In this document: positions 32,417 to 39,786 of the stretch, one piece after another | Layout of the letters: every line of letters begins with the position of its first letter | Position numbering within the stretch: position 1 is the stretch's first letter | Origin: Streptomyces flavidovirens DSM 40150 | GTDB taxonomy: Bacteria > Actinomycetota > Actinomycetes > Streptomycetales > Streptomycetaceae | Reading direction: 5' to 3' | DNA length: 40,813 bases | NCBI RefSeq assembly: GCF_000429085.1 | Contig: NZ_AUBE01000002.1 | Coordinates: 1-40,813 of the forward strand | Translations under genes and position numbers: made by a program | Notes under the pieces: model-generated | Database searches by the model: none | What the model saw: only the letters and a program-made list of their open reading frames with translations | Told to the model about the DNA's origin: nothing

Positions 32417-34102
32417 GTGGGGCAGAACAGCGTGCGTGGGGTGAGGACGCGGCGCGGCGTCCGGGACGCCGGCGAACGAGGCTGGGACGACAGCCTGTAC
32501 GAGGACGGGCCGGCCGGGGCGGCGGACGGCACGGCGCCGGCCCCGGTGAGCCGCGCCGCCGGCGGCACCGGGCCGCCCCGGCAGCGCGGGAGCGGGCAGC
32601 GGCGCGGCAGTCGCGGCAAACGGCGGGTCCTGCGCTGGGTCGCCGCCGTGCTGTCCCTGCTGATACTCGGCACGGCCGGCGCCGGATACCTCTATTACCG
32701 CCACCTCAACAGCATCCTGAGAAAGGAAGAACTCAACCTCGGTGACAAGCCCATGGCCGGTCACCAGGTCAACGCGGCGGGCCAGACCCCGCTGAACATC
32801 CTGCTCATCGGCTCGGACGCGCGTAACTCCGACGAGAACAAGCGGCTCGGCGGCGCCAAGGACACCTTCGACAGCCCGCCGCTCGCCGACGTACAGATGC
32901 TGCTGCATCTCTCCGCCGACCGCAGCAACATCTCGGTGATCAGCATGCCGCGCGACACGCTGCTGAAGATGCCCAAGTGCACGGACCCGGAAACGGATAA
33001 GGTCTATCCGGCGACCACGAATCTGCGGATGACGAACGAGAGTCTCGGTCGCGGCGGTCCTGGCTGTACGGTCGCGACCTGGTACGAGCTGACCGGCATC
33101 ACCATCGACCACTTCATGATGATCGACTTCTCCGGTGTGGTCTCCATGGCGGACGCCATCGGCGGCGTCCCGGTCTGCGTCACGGACAACGTCGAATCCC
33201 GCAACCCCGAAGGCAAGGGCTCGGGCCTGAAGCTGAAGAAGGGCACGACCTACATCAAGGGCGAGCAGGCCCTCCAGTGGCTGCGGACCCGTTACGGCTT
33301 CGAGGACGGCACCGACCTCGCCCGTACGCACGCCCAGCACATGTACATGAATTCGATGGTCCGCGAGCTGAAGAAGAGCACGAAGCTCAGCGACCCGAAC
33401 AAGCTGCGCAAGCTGGCCGAGTCCGCGACGCGGGCGCTCACCGTCGACGAGCGGCTCGACACCGTCAAGAAGCTGTACGACCTCGGCGAGGAGCTCAAGA
33501 AGGTCCCGGCAGCCCGCATCACCATGGCCACCATGCCGTGGATACCTCAAGGCGGCCGGGTCCTCCCCAAGCCGGGCGAGGCCGAGTTGCTCTTCGAGAT
33601 GGTCCGCGAGGACACCCCGCTGGACGGCAAGGCGTCGAAGAAGCAGAAGCCCAAGGCATCCAAGGACCCGGCCGCCCCGGACGCGGAGATCGGGATCATG
33701 GTGCAGAACGGCACCTACACGGACGCCCTCGGAGCGGCGACGGGACGCGCCGCCGCGGTCGCCGGCGTACTCGCCGAGAAGGGCTTCACGCAGGCGAAGG
33801 CCGACACGCAGCGCAACCCGCAGGAGCGGACGACGGTCTACTTCCCGAGCGTCGACCTGGAGGGCGACGCCCGGGCGGTCGCCAAGTCCCTGGGCCTGCC
33901 GGCCGGTTCGGTGAAGAAGTCCACCGACGTCTCGGGCGTCACGCTGGTCGTGGGCGCCGACTGGCGCACCGGCAGCACGTACCCCAAGTCGGCGGCGAAG
34001 GACGACGACAAGGGCAAGGACGAAGCCCTCAAGTCCGGCCGCGCGCTGAACGGCGAGGACACCGGGGCGTGCATGGAGGTGCAGCCGGGCTTCACCTGGT
34101 AG
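32417..34102 (+). CDS. LCP family protein 3 with LytR_C domain
   Basis: This 561-residue protein starts at GTG, six bases after an AGGGGGG ribosome site. An Arg/Gly-rich cytosolic segment precedes one membrane helix (73-93, WVAAVLSLLILGTAGAGYLYY). The LCP domain shows LIGSDARNSDENKRLG, ADVQMLLHLSADR, SMPRDTLLKMPKC, DHFMMIDFSGVVSMADAIGGV and ALQWLRTRYGFEDGTDLARTHAQHMYM. In the last motif the usual RQQ is HAQH, a departure from its paralogues. The LytR_C domain (about 425-525) starts IGIMVQNGTYTDALGAATGR. The gene ends 19 bp before a strong bidirectional terminator. Confidence 0.94.
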   Translation: MGQNSVRGVRTRRGVRDAGERGWDDSLYEDGPAGAADGTAPAPVSRAAGGTGPPRQRGSGQRRGSRGKRRVLRWVAAVLSLLILGTAGAGYLYYRHLNSILRKEELNLGDKPMAGHQVNAAGQTPLNILLIGSDARNSDENKRLGGAKDTFDSPPLADVQMLLHLSADRSNISVISMPRDTLLKMPKCTDPETDKVYPATTNLRMTNESLGRGGPGCTVATWYELTGITIDHFMMIDFSGVVSMADAIGGVPVCVTDNVESRNPEGKGSGLKLKKGTTYIKGEQALQWLRTRYGFEDGTDLARTHAQHMYMNSMVRELKKSTKLSDPNKLRKLAESATRALTVDERLDTVKKLYDLGEELKKVPAARITMATMPWIPQGGRVLPKPGEAELLFEMVREDTPLDGKASKKQKPKASKDPAAPDAEIGIMVQNGTYTDALGAATGRAAAVAGVLAEKGFTQAKADTQRNPQERTTVYFPSVDLEGDARAVAKSLGLPAGSVKKSTDVSGVTLVVGADWRTGSTYPKSAAKDDDKGKDEALKSGRALNGEDTGACMEVQPGFTW

Positions 34103-34120
34103 CGGGTGCGGTGATACGAC

Positions 34121-34159
34121 AAAGCCCCGGCCACGCGCATACCGCGTGGCCGGGGCTTT
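34121..34159. terminator. Bidirectional terminator, 17-bp perfect stem
   Basis: AAAGCCCCGGCCACGCG (34121-34137) and its exact complement CGCGTGGCCGGGGCTTT (34143-34159) enclose the 5-nt loop CATAC. The AAA/TTT ends give U tracts on both strands, fitting its position between convergent genes. Confidence 0.92.
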
Positions 34160-34171
34160 TCCTCGTACGTA

Positions 34172-35221
34172 CTACGCCTGGGTCCGCGCCTCGGCCGCAG
34201 CCGTCCGCACCGCCGGGCGGCGGCTCGCGATGACCTTCTTCGCGAGGGATCGGGGGCTCGTCAGAAAGCCGTAACCCCACGACATGTGCATCGTCGCCAG
34301 GGCGACCGGGATCCGCGCCCGTGCCTTCAGCGACAGGCCCTTGCCCGCCGGGACCGAGCCCGCCGTGATCGCGGCCAGGTAGCCGGCCGGGACCACGAAG
34401 CCCCACGGCGTGAGCGCGGCGCCGACGACGATGCCCGCGGCGATCGCGCAGACCGCGGTCGGCGGGGCGAGGTAGCGCAGGTTGATGGAGCCGGCGTGGT
34501 AGCGGGCGACGACGTGGCGCCAGCGGCCGTATTCCTTGTACTGCTTGGCGAGGGCCCTGACGGAGGGCCTCGGGCGGTACTGGACGCGCAGCTCGGGCGA
34601 GAACCAGATCAGGCCGCCCGCCTCGCGGATCCGGAAGTTCAGCTCCCAGTCCTGGGCGCGGATGAACTCCTCGTTGTACCCGCCCTGCTGTTCGAGGGCC
34701 TCGCGGCGGAAGACACCCAGGTAGACGGTGTCGGCGGGCCCGGCCTCGCCGCCCGTGTGGAACGCCGCGTTGCCGACGCCGATCTTCGAGGTCATCGCGG
34801 CCGCGACCGCGTCCTCCCAGGCGTTCTCACCCTCGGCGTGCATGATGCCGCCGACGTTCTGCGCGCCGGTCTCCTCCAGGAGGCGTACGGCGGTCGCGAT
34901 GTAGTTCGGCGAGAGCATCCCGTGGCCGTCGACCCGCACCACGATGGGGTGCCGGGAGGCCTTGATGGCGGCGTTCAGCGCCGCTGGGGTACGGCCCGTG
35001 GGGTTCGGGACGGTGTGGACGCGGGCGCGTGTGCTGGAGGCGGTCTCCCGTACCAGCTCGGCGGCGATCTCCTCGGTCCGGTCCGAGGACGGGCCGATCG
35101 CGATCACCACCTCCATCTCGCCGTCGTAATCCTGCTCCAGGATGTGACGGACCGAGTTGCGCAGATGCCGCTCCTCATTGAGGACCGGCATGATCACGGA
35201 GACTGCGGGTGTGGCGTTCAT
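34172..35221 (-). CDS. Family 2 glycosyltransferase (ExoA-like), membrane-associated
   Basis: This 349-residue protein has a GT-A fold: SVIMPVLNEERHLRNSVRHIL, the VVIAIGPSSDRTEEIA loop, IVVRVDGHGMLSPNY (Asp-Gly-His metal site) and AQDWELNFRIREAGGLIWFSPELRVQY (acceptor-base and Trp motif). Its C-terminal 110 residues hold two or more hydrophobic helices (LAPPTAVCAIAAGIVVGAALTPWGFVVPAGYLAA) and a basic end. It resembles succinoglycan-type ExoA enzymes; the sugar is unknown. Placed between LCP genes, it may build part of the polymer that the LCP proteins attach. No ribosome site is seen; TAACGT ends nine bases before the ATG, suggesting a near-leaderless mRNA. Confidence 0.92.
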   Translation of the reverse strand: MNATPAVSVIMPVLNEERHLRNSVRHILEQDYDGEMEVVIAIGPSSDRTEEIAAELVRETASSTRARVHTVPNPTGRTPAALNAAIKASRHPIVVRVDGHGMLSPNYIATAVRLLEETGAQNVGGIMHAEGENAWEDAVAAAMTSKIGVGNAAFHTGGEAGPADTVYLGVFRREALEQQGGYNEEFIRAQDWELNFRIREAGGLIWFSPELRVQYRPRPSVRALAKQYKEYGRWRHVVARYHAGSINLRYLAPPTAVCAIAAGIVVGAALTPWGFVVPAGYLAAITAGSVPAGKGLSLKARARIPVALATMHMSWGYGFLTSPRSLAKKVIASRRPAVRTAAAEARTQA

Positions 35222-35346
35222 ATCGGGGTCACGTTACCGCGAACGGGGGACACGGTCGCGCGGCAGCCGCGTCGCTGCCCGGAGTCGTTGATCGTATGGG
35301 CTTACGTTGCCCGTGATCCCCCCTTGCCTTCGCGGAGGTTTCCCAC

Positions 35347-36774
35347 GTGCCCAAGTCGCCCCGTCCACCGCAGGGCCGCAGCCGAAGGCAGGACGAGCGC
35401 CCGCAGTGGTCGATGCGCCTGTTCACCACGATCTCGGTCCTGGTGCTGTGCGCGGGAGGCATCGGTCACGCGGTCGTCACGGGGATGGAGACCGGCATCG
35501 AGCGGGTCGACCCGTTCAAGGACATGAAGAACCGCCCCGCGGCCGGCCACGGCACGAACATCCTCCTCGTCGGCACCGACGGCCGCGACAAGATCACGCC
35601 GGAGGAGAAGCGGAAGTACCGGCTGGGCGGTGAACCCTGCCACTGCACCGACACGATCATGGTGGTGCACATCTCCGCCGACCGGGAGCGGGCGAGCATC
35701 GTGAGCCTGCCGCGCGACAGCTACGCCCAGGTGCCCGAGCACACCGACCGGTCCACGGGCAAGCACCACAACGCGCACCCGGCGAAGCTCAACGCGGCGT
35801 ACGCGGAAGGCGGTCCCGGACTCACGGTACGGACCGTGGAGCACATGACGAAGGTGAAGATCGACCACTATCTGGAGGTCGACTTCACCAGTTTCATGAA
35901 GACGGTCGACGTGCTCGGCGGGGTGGAGGTCTGCACGGTCCGCCCGCTCAAGGACGACTACACCGGCCTCGACCTGCCCGTCGGCACCCACCGGCTGGAC
36001 GGCGGCCAGGCCCTCCAGTACGTACGCTCCCGGCACATCGACGGCGCCTCCGACTTCAGCCGCATGCAACGCCAGCAGCGCTTCCTCGCCGCCTTCATCG
36101 CCAGGGCGAGCACGCGTGGCGTCCTGCTGAACCCGGTGAAGTTCCGGGAGGTGACGTCCACGCTGCTCGGTTCGGTACGGGCGGACAAGGGCTTCGGTAC
36201 GGAGGAGATCCTCGCCCTGGGGCAGGCGATGCGGGGCTTCACTCCCTCGTCGTCGGAGTTCGCGTCCGTACCGGTCGCGGGGGTCAATCCGCCCGTCGAG
36301 GGCATCGGCTCGACCGTGAGGTGGGACGAGGAGAAGTCCAGGAAGCTGTTCCAGGCCCTGCGCGACGACAAGCCGCTCGCGCCGCCGCGGCCCGCGAAGA
36401 AGACGACGGTCGTCGAGGTGGCGCCGCAGCAGATCGCCGTACAGGTCTACAACGGGACGCTGACCCGCGGCCTGGGCAAGCGGGTGGACGACGCGCTGCG
36501 GTCCACCGGCTTCAAGACCACCCGTGCGCCCGAGGACGCGGACCGGCAGGACGTGAAGCGCACGCTCGTCACGTACGACCCGCGCTGGGACCGCTCGGCG
36601 AAGTCGCTCCAGGCGGCGCTGCCCGGATGCGACCTGCGCGCGGTGGAGGGGCAGGGCGGGCTGCTGAAGGTGCTGGCGGGCACGGACTTCAAGGGGGTGC
36701 GGGCGGTACGGGCGGACGACCCGTACCGGGGCGAGTTCGGCACGGTCACCGGCGACCAGGTCGTCTGCCCGTAA
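35347..36774 (+). CDS. LCP family protein 4 with LytR_C domain
   Basis: This 475-residue protein starts at GTG with GGAGG about 8 nt upstream. A short basic cytosolic end (1-22) precedes the membrane helix (23-45). The LCP domain shows LVGTDGRDKITPEEKRKYRL, CTDTIMVVHISADR, SLPRDSYAQVPEH, DHYLEVDFTSFMKTVDVLGGVEVC and ALQYVRSRHIDGASDFSRMQRQQRFL, with a Cys pair (EPCHCTD) and VEVC that may form a disulfide. A LytR_C domain (about 360-455) starts IAVQVYNGTLTRGLGKRV. Divergent from the GT2 gene, with a possible -10 TACGTT at 35303-35308. Confidence 0.94.
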   Translation: MPKSPRPPQGRSRRQDERPQWSMRLFTTISVLVLCAGGIGHAVVTGMETGIERVDPFKDMKNRPAAGHGTNILLVGTDGRDKITPEEKRKYRLGGEPCHCTDTIMVVHISADRERASIVSLPRDSYAQVPEHTDRSTGKHHNAHPAKLNAAYAEGGPGLTVRTVEHMTKVKIDHYLEVDFTSFMKTVDVLGGVEVCTVRPLKDDYTGLDLPVGTHRLDGGQALQYVRSRHIDGASDFSRMQRQQRFLAAFIARASTRGVLLNPVKFREVTSTLLGSVRADKGFGTEEILALGQAMRGFTPSSSEFASVPVAGVNPPVEGIGSTVRWDEEKSRKLFQALRDDKPLAPPRPAKKTTVVEVAPQQIAVQVYNGTLTRGLGKRVDDALRSTGFKTTRAPEDADRQDVKRTLVTYDPRWDRSAKSLQAALPGCDLRAVEGQGGLLKVLAGTDFKGVRAVRADDPYRGEFGTVTGDQVVCP

Positions 36775-36852
36775 CGTCGCCGGCCCGCGCCTCGTGGTCG
36801 GCCCGCACCTGGCCGTCGGCCCGTACCTGGTCGTCGGCCAATGGCCGGCGCG

Positions 36853-37407
36853 TCAGCCTTCCGTGTCCAGGCCCTCGGCGGCGCGCTTGTCCCGCAGCTC
36901 CTTGATCGCGCGGCGCCGCGCGAGGCGGTGCGTGCGCCGGATCTGGGCCTCCTGGTAGCGGCGCCGGTCGCGCTCCGTCTCGGGTACGACGGGCGGTACG
37001 CGGCGGGGCTTGCCGTCCGCGTCGACGGCGGCGAACACGAGGTAGGCGCTGCCGACCTGCGTGGCCGGGGTCGACTCGTTCCAGCGCTCGGCCAGGACCC
37101 GTACGCCGACCTCCATCGAGGACCGGCCGGTCCAGTTGACCTGGGCCTTCACATGAACCAGGTCCCCGACCCTGACCGGCTCCAGGAAGACCATCTCGTC
37201 CATGGATGCGGTAACGGCCGGCCCGCCGGAGTGCCGTCCCGCGACGGCGCCCGCCGCGTCGTCCACCAGCTTCATGATCACGCCACCGTGCACCGTGCCG
37301 AGGAGGTTGGTGTCGCTGCCCGTCATGATGTGGCTGAGCGTGGTGCGGGACGCGGCAGTGGGCTTGCCCGGAATATCGCCTTCCGGGTGCTGGGGCTGAT
37401 CTGTCAT
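36853..37407 (-). CDS. Acyl-CoA thioesterase, hotdog fold (YciA/BFIT type)
   Basis: This 184-residue cytosolic enzyme probably hydrolyses medium- or long-chain acyl-CoA. The hotdog core is MTGSDTNLLGTVHGGVIMKLVDDAAGAVAGRHSGG, with the catalytic Asp in LVDDAAG and the substrate-wrapping TVHGG, followed by MDEMVFLEPVRVGDLVHVKAQVNWTGRSSMEVGVRV. A basic helical tail (about 140-184, RDRRRYQEAQIRRTHRLARRRAIKELRDK) extends beyond the fold. ATG (MTDQPQHPEG) is used with GGAGGG just upstream. It is single-standing and convergent with LCP 4, with no link to wall synthesis evident. Confidence 0.93.
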   Translation of the reverse strand: MTDQPQHPEGDIPGKPTAASRTTLSHIMTGSDTNLLGTVHGGVIMKLVDDAAGAVAGRHSGGPAVTASMDEMVFLEPVRVGDLVHVKAQVNWTGRSSMEVGVRVLAERWNESTPATQVGSAYLVFAAVDADGKPRRVPPVVPETERDRRRYQEAQIRRTHRLARRRAIKELRDKRAAEGLDTEG

Positions 37408-37502
37408 GCCCTCCACCTTATGCGCGGGGCGCATTGCATCAGCTCTGCAACAGCCCTGCCCCGATTTCCCACCCGCCCTGTAAGCGACCCGCCCCCTGCC
37501 TG

Positions 37503-37508
37503 CACACT
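37503..37508 (+). promoter_or_regulatory. Possible leaderless -10 of LCP gene 5
   Basis: CACACT ends seven bases before the ATG at 37516, the same spacing as in the other probable leaderless genes of this window. The first base departs from TANNNT, so this is a weaker candidate. Confidence 0.35.
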
Positions 37509-37515
37509 GGTCCGC

Positions 37516-38772
37516 ATGAGTGACTGGCCGGACGGATGGAACGACCGCAGCGACCCGCACGGACGCGGCAGCGGCGGCGCGCAGCCCGAGGGCGCGCGGG
37601 TCATGAGGCATGTCCAGCGCGGCCAGGTCCCGCCGCCCGCCGCCCCGGTGCCTCCGGTGCACCACCCGGTGCCGCCGCAGTCGCAGGGGTACGACGACGG
37701 CTACGGCCAGGGCTCCCGCGGTGACGGATACAACACCGGCCAGGTGTACGGCGGTGGCGGCCGCCCGCCCCGCGGGCCGCGCGTCGGTCCGGCGCCGGAC
37801 TGGAGACGCCGTATCAAGGTCGGATCACTGACGCTCGTCGTCGTGCTCCTCGCCGTCTCCATCGGCACGTACTTCTGGGCGGACGGCAAGCTCAAGCGCG
37901 AGGTCGACCTGGCGAAGGTCATCGACCGGCCGGAGGCCGGTGACGGCACGAACTACCTGATCGTCGGCTCCGACAGCCGCGAGGGCATGAGCGCCGACGA
38001 CAAGAAGAAGCTGCACACCGGGTCGGCCGAGGGCAAGCGGACCGACTCGATGATGATCCTGCACGACGGCTCCAACGGCCCGACTCTCATCTCGCTGCCG
38101 CGCGACTCGGACGTGGAGATCCCCTCCTTCGTCGGCTCGGAGTCCGGCAAGACGTTCCCGGCCCAGGGCCGGCGCGTGAAGCTGAACGCGGCGTACGCCG
38201 AGGACGGCCCCGAGCTGCTGGTCCGTACCGTCGAGCACAACACCAATCTGCGCATCGACCACTACGTCGAGATCGGCTTCGCCGGCTTCGCCAACATCGT
38301 GGACGCGATCGGCGGGGTGGAGATGGACATCCCGAAGGCGTTCAAGGACAAGAAGTCCGGCGCCGACTTCCAGGCGGGCAAGCAGACCCTCGACGGCGAG
38401 CAGTCCCTGGCCTTCGTCCGCACGCGGTACGCGTTCGCGGGCAGCGACCTCGACCGCACGAAGAACCAGCAGAAGTTCCTGGCGGCCCTGGCGAGCCAGA
38501 CGGCGACGCCGGGCACGATCCTCAACCCGTTCAAGCTCTACCCGACCATGGGCGCCGGCCTCGACACGCTCATCGTCGACAAGGACATGAGCCTGTGGTC
38601 CCTGGGCCAGATGTTCTTCGCGATGAAGGGCGTCACGGGCGGCGAGGGTACGTCGATGAACATCCCGATCGCGGGCAGCAACGGCGGCAACCTGGTCTGG
38701 GACAAGGCGAAGGTCGCCCAGCTCGTGGACCAGCTCAAGAACGACGAGAAGGTCACCGTCAAGGGCAGCTAG
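37516..38772 (+). CDS. LCP family protein 5
   Basis: This 418-residue protein has a long Pro/Gly/Tyr-rich cytosolic N terminus (1-95, with QSQGYDDGYGQGSRGDGYN), one helix (102-121) and an LCP domain: LIVGSDSREGMSADDKKKL, RTDSMMILHDGSNGPTLISLPRDSDVEIP, LNAAYAEDGPELLVRTVEHNTNLRIDHYVEIGFAGFANIVDAIGGVEMDI and SLAFVRTRYAFAGSDLDRTKNQQKFL. All substrate-binding Arg and Asp positions are kept. It has no LytR_C domain. ATG (MSDWPDGWND) is used; no ribosome site precedes it. It ends before a 21-bp perfect hairpin and is likely monocistronic. Confidence 0.94.
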   Translation: MSDWPDGWNDRSDPHGRGSGGAQPEGARVMRHVQRGQVPPPAAPVPPVHHPVPPQSQGYDDGYGQGSRGDGYNTGQVYGGGGRPPRGPRVGPAPDWRRRIKVGSLTLVVVLLAVSIGTYFWADGKLKREVDLAKVIDRPEAGDGTNYLIVGSDSREGMSADDKKKLHTGSAEGKRTDSMMILHDGSNGPTLISLPRDSDVEIPSFVGSESGKTFPAQGRRVKLNAAYAEDGPELLVRTVEHNTNLRIDHYVEIGFAGFANIVDAIGGVEMDIPKAFKDKKSGADFQAGKQTLDGEQSLAFVRTRYAFAGSDLDRTKNQQKFLAALASQTATPGTILNPFKLYPTMGAGLDTLIVDKDMSLWSLGQMFFAMKGVTGGEGTSMNIPIAGSNGGNLVWDKAKVAQLVDQLKNDEKVTVKGS

Positions 38773-38787
38773 AGCCGGCGGGTGCGT

Positions 38788-38833
38788 ACGCCGAAGGGGC
38801 TGGGACGGATCACCGTCCCAGCCCCTTCGGCGT
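38788..38833. terminator. Bidirectional terminator, 21-bp perfect stem
   Basis: Arms 38788-38808 and 38813-38833 are exact complements (ACGCCGAAGGGGCTGGGACG... and its reverse) around the 4-nt loop ATCA. It separates the convergent LCP 5 and kinase genes. Confidence 0.9.
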
Positions 38834-38838
38834 GGTGC

Positions 38839-39786
38839 TCAGTCCCGCAGGCTGATCGTGCCCCGCTCCTTGGCGCCGTCGAATTTCGACCGGTCGATCG
38901 CGGGGCGCGGGGCCGGCCGGGCCGCGATCAGCTTGATCGTGTCCCGTCCGGCCAGAGCGGTACGCCACTGCCCCAGGTCGGGCCGGGTTCCGCACGCACC
39001 GGCCGCCTGCTCCCACAGGCGCAGCACCGCCGCCTCCCGGCGGTCGTCCAGTACTCCCGGCACAGGCTTCAGCGACTTGCCCGGTGACGCGTAGGCATCC
39101 TGGGCGAGAACCCGGCCGATCATCAGTGCGGCCTTGTAACGGTCGCTGTCGACGGAAACCGTTCCGGGCGGGGCAAGGGGATCGTGCCAGTCGGGAGTGT
39201 CCGCCTGGTCGAGCACCGGGCGCTGTCCGACGAGACGGATTCCGTCACAGTCGAGCAGGTACGCGGCCGGGGCCGGACGCAGGGTCCACAGCACATTGGC
39301 GTGGGACACGTCCCCGATGACCAGGCCCATCGCGTGCAGCCACTGGAACAGCTCCACCAGCACGACCGCCAGCGTGTACCGCTCCGCGGGAGAGGGCTGG
39401 CGGACCGGCTGCCAGGCGGCCTTGGGGGGATGCAGCAGATAGGTCAGCTCAACGAGCTTGCTGCTCCCCCTGGACGTCTGCCAGGTCATGACGTCGGGTG
39501 CCCTGTGCATGAGGAACCCGGTGACCCGGCCGCCGTCGGTGACCCTGCACAGCGGCCACGCCGTCTCGCGGTCGAGCCGGTCGCGGTCGGCAGCCGCCAG
39601 CGCCTGGCGGAGGGACACCAGGGCAGCCAGGGCAGCGCCGTTGAGCTTGTGCGGCTCCCGGTAGCTCTTGTACAGGAGCCCTCCGGGACCGCCGACCGCG
39701 TGCACCTCCCCTTGTCCGCCGTCGCCGGCCTTGGCGAGCAGTTTCAGGGACGCGTACGGTACGTCGGCTCCGTCGTGAACGCTCAC
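38839..39786 (-). CDS. Atypical protein kinase-like protein, partner of the PP2C gene
   Basis: This 315-residue protein has a divergent Ser/Thr-kinase fold: a Gly-rich loop AKAGDGGQGEVHAVGG (18-33), a Lys in LLYKSYREPHKL (Lys40), the catalytic loop GLVIGDVSHANVLW (Asp159, Asn164) and a DFG-equivalent LLDCDGIRL (Asp179/Asp181). This set resembles YegI and the kinase of TerY-type VWA-PP2C-kinase triads. The start GTG overlaps the stop of the PP2C gene (GTGA), so the two are translationally coupled. A C-terminal segment of about 90 residues beyond the kinase core is helical, as expected for such kinases. Substrates are unknown. Confidence 0.82.
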   Translation of the reverse strand: MSVHDGADVPYASLKLLAKAGDGGQGEVHAVGGPGGLLYKSYREPHKLNGAALAALVSLRQALAAADRDRLDRETAWPLCRVTDGGRVTGFLMHRAPDVMTWQTSRGSSKLVELTYLLHPPKAAWQPVRQPSPAERYTLAVVLVELFQWLHAMGLVIGDVSHANVLWTLRPAPAAYLLDCDGIRLVGQRPVLDQADTPDWHDPLAPPGTVSVDSDRYKAALMIGRVLAQDAYASPGKSLKPVPGVLDDRREAAVLRLWEQAAGACGTRPDLGQWRTALAGRDTIKLIAARPAPRPAIDRSKFDGAKERGTISLRD

